From assembly GCF_965284335.1 (NCBI RefSeq), contig NZ_OZ260076.1: 64,000 nt of DNA; one strand, written 5' to 3'. Positions 27,252 to 36,085 of the stretch are shown piece by piece; the stretch's first letter is position 1, and every line of letters begins with the position of its first letter. The notes beneath the pieces were generated by a model. The model was not told the DNA's origin, searched no databases, and saw only the letters and a program-made list of their open reading frames with translations. The position numbers were made by a program, and so were the translations under genes. Source of the DNA: Tabrizicola_A sp965284335 (GTDB lineage Bacteria > Pseudomonadota > Alphaproteobacteria > Rhodobacterales > Rhodobacteraceae).

Positions 27252-30200
27252 TTGCCCTCCGGTAAACCCGGGGCGGTTCAATCCGGGACCAGCTTCACCT
27301 TCACCGACAGTCGGCCTTTGGGAACAACAGTTCGGAAAACGGATCCTCTGCCCGACACCAATCCGGACGACACATTCGTTTTGGCTGACGCGCGTGTTGT
27401 CTACTCGGTTGAGCTTGTTGACGGCGAAACCGGGATACCGACGCGGGTATCCGCACGTGTGATTGAGATTGGTGGTGGAAATGGTATCATCGATGGCGGC
27501 GATGGCACGGATACGCTGCTGCTGACCAAGACTAGCCCTTACCTTAACAGTTTCGCGAACAACCTGGCGACAGCGGACGACCGACTTGTGCGGATGGAGA
27601 AGATTCTTCTCGCCCCCGAACCGGTCATGGCGGCCTCTGTGACTGTTTCGACTGGTCAGATTACACAGATCTCGTTCGCTGGGGTTTCTGCGGCAGGGGT
27701 TCCGGACGGTACGTACGAACTAACGATTACAAATGAGCAGGTGACGAACCAGCAGACGGGTGAATCAACGCCGATTGGAACAGGTGCTGTGGCGACGGCT
27801 ACGGTGGTGAATGGCGCCATTACGGCTGTCAACATCACCAACGCAGGCACTGGTTATACTGCCGATACGACGGTTGCGCTTAATAGTGTAGGGATTGATT
27901 TGATCCTGACTGGGCAGACCGAGAATATTGAAGTTTATGGCAGTACTGCTGCTGACAGTGTTGTTGGCGGCTCTGGAAATGATCAGCTTTTCGGCGTTGG
28001 CGGAAATGACACGCTCATCGGCGGTGGCGGTGATGATACCATCGATGGGGGCGCAGGTGCAGACTCCGTTGATGGTGGCCTTGGTAATGACGTTCTGATT
28101 TACGCGTCTCAGGCCGCATTGATCGAAGATGTAACTGTCATCGGCGGTGATGGCACAGATACCATCCGTATGGATTCGACCACGTCTGCGCTTACGCTTG
28201 TGTCGAGCGATTTCGCCAAAGTAACTCAGGTTGAAATTTTAGCGCTGAATGGCACTGGTGCTCAGGGCGTTACTCTTGGCGCTGCAACCAACACTGCCTT
28301 TGCAACCGGAATTACCATCACAACCCTCGCGGCGGCTTCAAACCTCAACCTTCAGGGTGCGCTGTCCACAGTTACGGTGCATGCAACCGGGACAGATAAT
28401 GCCGATACGTTGATCGGTGGTTCTGCGAATGACACGCTAGTTGGGGGGAACGGCAACGATACGCTCACGGGTGGTGCTGGCATCGACAGCCTTTTGGGTG
28501 GAAACGGAAATGATGTATTCCGATTTGGGAATAGTGAGTTCATCGCGGGTGAGACCGTGGATGGTGGCGATGATACTGATACGATCATCCTTACGGCCGA
28601 TACCCAAACCATTGCCGACGCTGCTTTTGCCAACAAGTCGAATCTCGAAGCGATCACCACAGCGAATGGAACAAACAGCCTGACGATGGGGGCAACCGCA
28701 ACGAACGCATTCTCTGCGGTGACAGTTACGGTTACCGGCGGCGATGGGGCAGATACGATCACTCTGACTGGCTTTGGCCGGTCCGCGTCGGTAGTGACTG
28801 CTAATGGTGACGATGTAATCGTTGGCACTGCTCAGGCTGACACGATTATCGCAGGAGATGGTGCCGACACCATTACGGGAGGCGCCGGTAGCGACAGCCT
28901 TTTGGGTGGAAACGGAAACGATGTTTTCCGTTTCGGCGACGGCGAATTTATTGCGGGTGATACTGTGAATGGGGGGGATGGTACTGATACGGTCATCCTG
29001 ATAGTCGATTCCCAAACTGTTGCTGACGCAGATTTCGCAAACAAGTCCAACCTTGAAGCGATCACGACTGCGAATGGAACAAACAGCCTGACGATTGGGG
29101 CAACCGCAACGAACGCATTCTCGGCAGTCACGGTGACAGTCACCGGCGGCACCGGTGCTGATACCATTACGCTGACCGGATTTGGTCGCTCTGCGTCCGT
29201 TGTGACTGCCGATGGTAACGATGTCATCGTCGGCACTGCGCAGGCTGACACCATCATTTCAGGTAAGGGGTCTGATACGATCACGGGCGCTGGCGGTGCT
29301 GATAGTATAGATGCAGGCGATGATGATGATGTCGTTATCTTTGCATCTTCCGCAAATCTGGCAGCTGTATCTACTGTTATTGGGGGTCTTGGGACAGACG
29401 CTCTGCGGCTCAGCGCCGGTGTTACTTTGGTGGATAGCGACTTTGGCAAAGTCACGCAGTTTGAAAGGCTGGAACTCACTGGCGCGAACACGGTTACTCT
29501 CGGTTCAAATGCGAACTCTGCAGGGCTTTCGACTGTTAAGGTGGGAAGTGGCACGACCAGTATAAGTCAAACGCATGCGTCGGCCTTGACCATTGATGCT
29601 CAAGATCTGGGCAATGACACGACCTTGACGATCAACGACGATGGCGTGACATCGAATTTCACGGTAACTAATCTGATTGGAAACCTTGATGCTTTAAGCG
29701 TCCAGGGCACTTTGATTGTTGATCTCAACGACAATCAGTCTGATGATACGATCAGTCTGTTCATTGGCATTGGCGACACGACCGTAAGCGGCGGTGCAGC
29801 TGGCGACACTGTTGTTTTAAATATGACCGACGATGCCCAGCCTGCTGATGGAACAATACAAATTGTTGATCTAAGCGACAATCAAAGCAACTTTTCTGTT
29901 AACCTTGGTGGTGGTCGACAGACGGTTAAGCTAGGCGTTGGGGTCCATACAATTGATACCGGAGCAGGCGATACTACGGGGTTCGACCGGATTGAGTTCA
30001 CGGTCACAGGTTCTGCAACAGCCGCTATTGACACTAGCGGTACCGATGCACAAGTGGCCGCGAGAATAACCTCGATCGAGAATTACAATAATGATGTTAT
30101 TGATTTCCAGGGAACGGACGCGCTGGGTGCAAACATCTCGATTCGAGGCTTTACAACTGGCGCAAATGGCTTCGTGACGAACTTTGGCACTGTTGCAACT

Positions 30201-33200
30201 ACGCTTGGAGAAAAGATAGCTGCGGTTCGAGCTGCCTTGGACACTGATACTAATCTTGCGAACAACCCGGTTGTCGGGTTTGTGCATAATGGTGACACGT
30301 ATGCTTATGGGCGTGGGACCGGCGCTGCGAATGATGATCAGATTGTGCGCATTGTTGGCGATGATGCTCTAAATACTATAAATGTTGGAAGCAGCTTTGT
30401 GCTCAGCGTGGCACCACCATCAGGTGCGGTCACCACTTCGACTTCTCTTATTCCATCTGCCGAGGCGATATACACTCCGGGTATTACGTCCGGCTCACCA
30501 GTAAGTTTTACCCCTGGTAACGATGGAATTAGCAGCACGGGTTCAGGCGATCGAGTAAATGGATCAACCAATTTTCTCATTCGCGATCCCTCCAACTCAG
30601 GCAGTTTTGGAACAAAGATCAACCCAACTGCACGAGACGACGCTTCCTACGCCATATCGGTTCCTACTAGTCTGTGGGCCAACGGTCTCGATATGTTCGG
30701 CACCGATTACACGGTACTGCACATGGGGACCAATGGATACGTGACTTTCGGAACTGGCTTTAGTGGTTATTCCCCAAGCGGCCTAGATACTTTCACGCGG
30801 TCGCCTATGATTGCTGCTCAGTATGACGATCTTTATGCTGGTACCCCGTTTAGAAACGTTTCTGGGGCAGCCGGGAGTGGAAACTCGCTCGCCACAGGGC
30901 AGATGTATTTCTGGCAGGACGCGACCCGGATGGTGTTCACCTGGGATAACGTTGGTCTGTATGCGAACGGTATTTCAAATAGCGGAGGCTCTAGTGCGAA
31001 TGACGCGGGCTCGGCATTCCAGATCATCTTGCACAAACCCGGCACTGACAGCGCTGCAGATAAGAATTTTGGCATCGAGATTCGCTATGAAGAGATAACG
31101 CAACAGAATTCAGGTGCCACTGCCGGCTGGACGGCAGGTGATCTCACCAACTTTGGCCTTATCAACCCATCGAAAAACAACCTTTGGCAAACCGCACTCG
31201 GGGGGTCAAATGTCGGTATTAACGGCGTATGGGCTTGGGAAGTTTTTGGTGGAAAAGTATCAACAAAAACATTCTTGCCAGATGTTGTTAATGCCGCGCG
31301 AGATGTTCAGTCAGTTTCCGTGCGCGGCTTGCTCGCTGATAGCTACGTTCTTGGGGGTGAGGCGGCGAGTCAGTTTACTGTTTCGTCATCTGGGACGAAC
31401 CAGGCAGTTGTTCGGACAATCGATGGCGCTGCGTTTAATCTTTGGAAAGATGCGTATGTTGACCGTGTTGCAACTTTGACGGTTACCCCTAAGGAGGGCA
31501 CTGCTTTTGGGGAAACGGAAACTATCAATATTGATCTTATCCAGAATTTAACTGGGGACCCTGTGCCAGGCGATCAAGATGGGGCAACACGTGCTGCAGG
31601 ATCAAATACGATCCTAGTTGCCGCAGGCGGGTCATTGATAACATCTTCAGATGGAGATCTTGGCCAAACTGTGGTGGTTGGCAATGTAACCTGGCCTGCA
31701 ATCACTACCATTACTGCTACTGGATCAGGTTCAACCATAAATATTTCAAATCAGTCTGAAGACTACACACTGAATGGTAATGTTGGCGTCGACAATATTA
31801 CTGGCGGTAGCGGAGACGATACAATCACTGGTGGCGCTGGTGCTGACGTTCTTGTCGGTGGCGGTGGCGACGATGTGTTCATTATCGCTGAGGCTGCTCA
31901 CCATGCATCCGGTGAAGTGATAACCGGCGGTATCCATAGCGCGGGTGATCAAATTCGCTTCACGAGTACGTCTGGCAGCTTGCTGACATTGCAGGCAACG
32001 GTAAGCGAAATTGAAGAGGTCCGGATCAGTGATGCTACCGGAGCTACATCGGGCACCTCCAACGAGAGCGTTGACGCCTCATCGGCATCGGATGTTATTC
32101 GCTTGATTGGCAACGACGGCAATAACCGTCTGGTTGGGAACGCCCTGGATAACATACTCACCGGAAACGGTGGCAGTGACACGATGGAGGGCGGTTCCGG
32201 TAGCGATCGGTATGTCTTCACAGCAAGTGTCAGCACGAACGAGACTATCATCGAGAATACCAACGAGGGAAGCGCTGACACGCTCTACCTTGATGGTGTT
32301 GGCGTCAATATGTCCGCACTGAAGATAAACAGTGGTGCTGCTGGTGGTTCTCTCAACGGTACTGGCGCGGCCGAAGAAGGTATCGAGATCGTCATTATCA
32401 AGGCTGGTGAGACTGCAACTTTTGCCGCTAATCAGCTTGCTGGCACCTCGGTAACGATCAATGAGAGTGCCAATACCGCTAACACAACGCTTAACATCAC
32501 AGGCGCGACCGGCACCCAAAGTTTCGCCAGCTTGGTATTCACCCAAGCCGGTGGGGGAGATGCCTTTGATGATGGCGGCGACCGAGTAGTAATCAACATT
32601 GCCGGTAGCGGGACCAATGTGATTACCGGCACATCAATTGGCGACGTGTTTATTGCGGGCGCACAATCTGGCAGTTTGTCAATAAATGGCGGTAATGGCA
32701 CAGACGAATTCCGTGCGACGGCAGACTTGACACTATCCGGGTGGACGAGTGTTGAGAACCTCACGCTGCTGGGCGATGGGACGGATGTCACTGTGGCTGC
32801 TTCTTTGCTGCCCAGTTCGGGTCTTTCATCCGTTACAGGCAACACTACGGGTGGTTCGGTCGAGTATCTCAAGGTTATTGGCTCCGCTTCCGGGGCTACC
32901 GTCGATTTAAGCCTCGTAACTTTCACCAACGCAGCAGCATCTATTGATGGTGCTGATGGTAACGATGTGCTTATCGGTGGGAACGGGAACGATTACATCG
33001 ATGGTGGTGCGGGCGATAATACTCTTCAAGGTGGCACGGGTATAGATACGTTGGTTGGAGGTGAAGGGATTGACACTTTCGTTTTCAACCCTGGCGATAC
33101 CGCTACATCACCTAATCCACCTGTGACACCCAGTATTTCATCTATGGATCAAGTTCTGAACTTTACAGTTGACGATCGGCTTGATCTGTCCGGTTTTGCC

Positions 33201-34766
33201 AGTGTTTCGGGACTTACAGCAACACTTGCTTCTGGAAGTGATGGCGATGACTATGTAATTAGTTGGAATGACGGGACCTTGACCCACTATGTATATGCTG
33301 CGGATACAACTATTGTTGGCGGTTTGACGCTCACAACAACCTCAGGTGTCGTGACTGCAACCCCAACCGACACAGCATCAAATACTGGCGCGCCTCTGTT
33401 TGACGTTTTTACCGTTGGCGACAGTGGGATCACTGTTTCAGGCTCTACGCCTTACCGTGCTTACCTGCACACTGTTGATGTCACGCCGAACAAAAACACC
33501 AAGGAAACAGACACCGGTATTTATACTGTGAGTAAGAACCTTGGAGCGTCGGCCAGCTTTACTTTCAATACAACGCTGATCGACACGTCTTCCGGTGTGA
33601 AAACTGCAAAGATGACCCTCGTAAATACGTCAGATGGTTTGGTGACAACCCACCCGTCTGTCGTTCACGTTGGCACTGCTTCAGGTGACACTGTCACAGG
33701 TACAATCGGAGTGGATATTATATATGGCTTCGGTGGAAATGACGTCATCGATGGTGGCGAAGGAAATGATACGATTTTCGGCGGCTTGGGAGACGACACA
33801 ATCATAGGCGGTGTGGGTGCCGATCGGCTGGTGGGCGGAGCAGGGAGCGATACATTTGTATATGCGGATAGCGCCAATCTTGCAAATGACACGGTTGACG
33901 GCGGTACTGGCGATACGGATGTTATTCGTCTTAACGCTGCGGGCACGTACAACTTCACGTCCGCGACGGTGAGCAACATCGAGCAGGTCGCGGTGAACGC
34001 CAATGCGGCGATGACGATCACGCTTAGCGACAATTTCAACGGAGACAATGCCAATGTTGAGATCGTCAACACGACTGGCAACGCGGTTACGCAGGATCTT
34101 ACGATCGACGCCTCTGCCTTCACGGGCGGTACGGGGGCGATTAATGTGTCTGCGACCAACTTCGACGGAAATGATAGCATCGTCGGCGGTGTTGGCAACG
34201 ACACGATCAACGGCGGCGGTGGCAACGACACGATTGTTGGCGGTGCTGGTTCTGACAGCTTGATTGGTGGCCAGGGTGACGACGTGATAACGGGCGGTTT
34301 GGGTAGAGACTTTATTTATGGCGGTGGGGGCTTCAATACCTACAAGTATAATACTGTTACTGAATCAAATATTGTGGCCGGTAGTAATCCAGCCGCTGGA
34401 TTTGATTATGTTGAGATTAATAGTGGCGACGTTTTTGACTTTCACGTTAACGTGGATGCCGTTACTCAACACGAGATATACTTTGCGAGTCAACCTGTTG
34501 CCTCAGGGAATGACTTATTGGTGCAAATTAACGATTTGATCGACAATAATGGAATTACAGCGCCTTTTTCTGCCGGGTCGGTGAATGCCGCGTTCATTTC
34601 GATTGGTAACAACGATCTTGGTCGTTTCTTGATCGTTGACGCGGATGCTGATGGGGAAGTGACAAGCTCGGACTATATCATCGAATTGGCCGAGTTGGAG
34701 TTTGATGAATATCAACTATCGCTAATCGACGGAAACGTAGCAATCCTTATCAGTCCGCCATCATAG
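27252..34766 (+). CDS. Giant RTX calcium-binding protein with NIDO-like domain, 5' end lost at an IS
   Basis: About 2504 residues counted from a TTG inside the IS right end; native sequence begins only at 27281, so the true N-terminus is missing. The order is: a leading non-RTX part; RTX nonapeptide blocks (GGSGNDQLFGVGGNDTLIGG) from about residue 237; two tandem repeats of about 130 residues (DNA 28495-29300); a nidogen-like domain with HMGTNGYVTFG (DNA about 30520-31260); more RTX blocks near 31800, 32100, 32950 and 33680-34330; then a tail of about 140 residues that may hold the type I secretion signal. Base composition is lower in GC than the backbone. It may be a surface protein or large adhesin. 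Whether it is still expressed is open. Confidence 0.8.
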   Translation: MPSGKPGAVQSGTSFTFTDSRPLGTTVRKTDPLPDTNPDDTFVLADARVVYSVELVDGETGIPTRVSARVIEIGGGNGIIDGGDGTDTLLLTKTSPYLNSFANNLATADDRLVRMEKILLAPEPVMAASVTVSTGQITQISFAGVSAAGVPDGTYELTITNEQVTNQQTGESTPIGTGAVATATVVNGAITAVNITNAGTGYTADTTVALNSVGIDLILTGQTENIEVYGSTAADSVVGGSGNDQLFGVGGNDTLIGGGGDDTIDGGAGADSVDGGLGNDVLIYASQAALIEDVTVIGGDGTDTIRMDSTTSALTLVSSDFAKVTQVEILALNGTGAQGVTLGAATNTAFATGITITTLAAASNLNLQGALSTVTVHATGTDNADTLIGGSANDTLVGGNGNDTLTGGAGIDSLLGGNGNDVFRFGNSEFIAGETVDGGDDTDTIILTADTQTIADAAFANKSNLEAITTANGTNSLTMGATATNAFSAVTVTVTGGDGADTITLTGFGRSASVVTANGDDVIVGTAQADTIIAGDGADTITGGAGSDSLLGGNGNDVFRFGDGEFIAGDTVNGGDGTDTVILIVDSQTVADADFANKSNLEAITTANGTNSLTIGATATNAFSAVTVTVTGGTGADTITLTGFGRSASVVTADGNDVIVGTAQADTIISGKGSDTITGAGGADSIDAGDDDDVVIFASSANLAAVSTVIGGLGTDALRLSAGVTLVDSDFGKVTQFERLELTGANTVTLGSNANSAGLSTVKVGSGTTSISQTHASALTIDAQDLGNDTTLTINDDGVTSNFTVTNLIGNLDALSVQGTLIVDLNDNQSDDTISLFIGIGDTTVSGGAAGDTVVLNMTDDAQPADGTIQIVDLSDNQSNFSVNLGGGRQTVKLGVGVHTIDTGAGDTTGFDRIEFTVTGSATAAIDTSGTDAQVAARITSIENYNNDVIDFQGTDALGANISIRGFTTGANGFVTNFGTVATTLGEKIAAVRAALDTDTNLANNPVVGFVHNGDTYAYGRGTGAANDDQIVRIVGDDALNTINVGSSFVLSVAPPSGAVTTSTSLIPSAEAIYTPGITSGSPVSFTPGNDGISSTGSGDRVNGSTNFLIRDPSNSGSFGTKINPTARDDASYAISVPTSLWANGLDMFGTDYTVLHMGTNGYVTFGTGFSGYSPSGLDTFTRSPMIAAQYDDLYAGTPFRNVSGAAGSGNSLATGQMYFWQDATRMVFTWDNVGLYANGISNSGGSSANDAGSAFQIILHKPGTDSAADKNFGIEIRYEEITQQNSGATAGWTAGDLTNFGLINPSKNNLWQTALGGSNVGINGVWAWEVFGGKVSTKTFLPDVVNAARDVQSVSVRGLLADSYVLGGEAASQFTVSSSGTNQAVVRTIDGAAFNLWKDAYVDRVATLTVTPKEGTAFGETETINIDLIQNLTGDPVPGDQDGATRAAGSNTILVAAGGSLITSSDGDLGQTVVVGNVTWPAITTITATGSGSTINISNQSEDYTLNGNVGVDNITGGSGDDTITGGAGADVLVGGGGDDVFIIAEAAHHASGEVITGGIHSAGDQIRFTSTSGSLLTLQATVSEIEEVRISDATGATSGTSNESVDASSASDVIRLIGNDGNNRLVGNALDNILTGNGGSDTMEGGSGSDRYVFTASVSTNETIIENTNEGSADTLYLDGVGVNMSALKINSGAAGGSLNGTGAAEEGIEIVIIKAGETATFAANQLAGTSVTINESANTANTTLNITGATGTQSFASLVFTQAGGGDAFDDGGDRVVINIAGSGTNVITGTSIGDVFIAGAQSGSLSINGGNGTDEFRATADLTLSGWTSVENLTLLGDGTDVTVAASLLPSSGLSSVTGNTTGGSVEYLKVIGSASGATVDLSLVTFTNAAASIDGADGNDVLIGGNGNDYIDGGAGDNTLQGGTGIDTLVGGEGIDTFVFNPGDTATSPNPPVTPSISSMDQVLNFTVDDRLDLSGFASVSGLTATLASGSDGDDYVISWNDGTLTHYVYAADTTIVGGLTLTTTSGVVTATPTDTASNTGAPLFDVFTVGDSGITVSGSTPYRAYLHTVDVTPNKNTKETDTGIYTVSKNLGASASFTFNTTLIDTSSGVKTAKMTLVNTSDGLVTTHPSVVHVGTASGDTVTGTIGVDIIYGFGGNDVIDGGEGNDTIFGGLGDDTIIGGVGADRLVGGAGSDTFVYADSANLANDTVDGGTGDTDVIRLNAAGTYNFTSATVSNIEQVAVNANAAMTITLSDNFNGDNANVEIVNTTGNAVTQDLTIDASAFTGGTGAINVSATNFDGNDSIVGGVGNDTINGGGGNDTIVGGAGSDSLIGGQGDDVITGGLGRDFIYGGGGFNTYKYNTVTESNIVAGSNPAAGFDYVEINSGDVFDFHVNVDAVTQHEIYFASQPVASGNDLLVQINDLIDNNGITAPFSAGSVNAAFISIGNNDLGRFLIVDADADGEVTSSDYIIELAELEFDEYQLSLIDGNVAILISPPS

Positions 34767-35938
34767 GGAACGTCTGAAAAACCTGCGCGTTGCGGTGTGA
34801 TCTGATAGGATTTTCGGGACACGACGAGGAGCCCCATTGATGCCGAAACAGCCCGCCATTCCCGGCTTGCGCGACGCGATGAAGAAGAAGGTGACGCGGC
34901 GCGAGCAGTTCCTGGCGGAGATGGAGGCGGTGGTGCCCTGGGGGCGGCTCATCGGATTGATCGCTCCGCACTATCCGAAAGCCGGACCGAAGGGCGGGCG
35001 CCCGCCGATGCCGCTGGAAACGATGCTGCGGGTCTACTTTCTCCAGAACTGGTATGCGCTGAGCGACCCGATGGCCGAGGAAACCCTATACGACAGCGAG
35101 GCGATGCGTCGGTTCGCCGGGATCGAACTGGGTGACGACCGCATTCCCGACGAGACCACGATCCTCAACTTCCGGCACCTGCTGGAGCGGCATGGGCTGA
35201 CCGAGGCAATCTTTGCCGACGTGAACGCGCACCTGGCCGACAAGGGCATCACGCTCCGCTCGGGCACCTTGGTCGATGCGACGATCATCGACGCGCCCTC
35301 GTCGACCAAGAACAAGGCCGGGGCCCGCGACCCGGAGATGTCGTCGACGAAGAAGGGCAACGACTGGTATTTCGGCATGAAGGCGCACATTGGGGTGGAC
35401 GTGGACAGCGGCGTGACCCACAGCCTCGACACCACGACCGCCAAGGTCCACGACAGCCAGGTCTGGAATGAACTGCTGCATGGCGAGGAAACCTCGATCT
35501 GGGCCGACAAGGGCTATGTCAGCTCAGAGCGTGAGGCCGCGTTCAAGGCACCGGGCAAGGTTTGGGGTGTGATGCGCAAGGCGCCGAAGGGCAGCGACCT
35601 GCATCCCATCGACGCGCGGATCAACCGCATCATCGCGATGGTCAGGGCCAAGGTCGAGCATCCCTTCCGGATAATCAAACGTCAGTTCGGCCACGTGAAA
35701 ACCCGCTACCGCGGCCTCGCCAAGAACCGCGCCCAGTTGTTCACACTCTTCGCCCTCGGCAACCTGTTCCTGGTGCGACGGAGGCTGATGGCATGAGGAC
35801 GAGTCTGCCTGAAAACCGCGAAATGCCCGCTGTGGCGGCCCAGAATGCACGAAAACTGTCGCCAGAAGCCCGCCTTCCGGCGCCAAAGGCGATCACGCGG
35901 CTATCTCGGCGCAGGCGAAGCCGTTGATCAGATGTTCC
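34767..35938 (+). mobile_element. IS5-family element (IS5 group, about 1172 bp)
   Basis: Ends share the inverted repeat GGAACGTCTGA / GGAACATCTGA (34767-34777 and complement of 35928-35938). ATAG is present on both sides (34763-34766 and 35939-35942) as a four-base target duplication. The insertion point follows the TAG stop codon of the giant RTX gene exactly, leaving its reading frame intact. Confidence 0.93.
34837..35796 (+). CDS. IS5-family transposase
   Basis: 319 residues, complete. It has the DUF772-type N-terminus (GRPPMPLETMLRVYFLQNWY), the first catalytic region LVDATIIDAPSSTKNK, the second in SIWADKGYVSSE and the YREK-like segment AKVEHPFRIIKRQFG near the C-terminus, all typical of the IS5 group DDE fold. 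ATG comes 70 bases inside the left inverted repeat. Confidence 0.95.
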   Translation: MMPKQPAIPGLRDAMKKKVTRREQFLAEMEAVVPWGRLIGLIAPHYPKAGPKGGRPPMPLETMLRVYFLQNWYALSDPMAEETLYDSEAMRRFAGIELGDDRIPDETTILNFRHLLERHGLTEAIFADVNAHLADKGITLRSGTLVDATIIDAPSSTKNKAGARDPEMSSTKKGNDWYFGMKAHIGVDVDSGVTHSLDTTTAKVHDSQVWNELLHGEETSIWADKGYVSSEREAAFKAPGKVWGVMRKAPKGSDLHPIDARINRIIAMVRAKVEHPFRIIKRQFGHVKTRYRGLAKNRAQLFTLFALGNLFLVRRRLMA

Positions 35939-35966
35939 ATAGCATGATTTTAGAATACCCCTGCCA

Positions 35967-35984
35967 AATATCTTGTTATTTGGG
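35967..35984 (+). terminator. AT-rich hairpin downstream of the giant RTX gene
   Basis: CCAAATA and TATTTGG flank a five-to-six-base loop just before a GGGAGG ribosome site. Before the IS insertion it lay about 25 bases after the giant gene stop, so it could attenuate or delimit that transcript. The T tail is absent. Confidence 0.35.
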
Positions 35985-35993
35985 AGGCTGTTC

Positions 35994-36050
35994 ATGATAA
36001 AAAACAAGAAAGCTGTGCGTCGAGCGCGAGAAGAAAAAAACGAAACGTGA
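35994..36050 (+). CDS. Possible 18-residue leader peptide upstream of the adhesin
   Basis: MIKNKKAVRRAREEKNET, a very basic short frame with an excellent ribosome site (GGGAGG, about six bases before ATG). Its TGA overlaps an in-frame GTG (36047) of the adhesin, giving GTGA. It could couple translation of the adhesin or be a chance frame. Nothing similar is recognised. Confidence 0.35.
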   Translation: MIKNKKAVRRAREEKNET

Positions 36051-36085
36051 GGTTTCGAGAGAACCCTAGGGAGTGGAAATATAAG

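Larger units (their letters stand above)
25945..27280 (-). mobile_element. IS3-family element (about 1336 bp)
   Basis: Imperfect 26-bp terminal inverted repeats start TGAACCGCCCCGG at both ends (25945-25970 and 27255-27280, two mismatches). The orfA-orfB pair is on the minus strand. Flanks do not carry a clear 3-4 bp duplication, only AT on each side, so the two junctions may derive from different insertion events joined by recombination. The left flank is a copper gene and the right flank a secreted giant protein. Confidence 0.9.

Noticed and set aside
25945..27280. Clean IS3 insertion with target duplication
   Set aside because: The flanks share only AT; no 3-4 bp direct repeat is present, so a simple single insertion is not supported.
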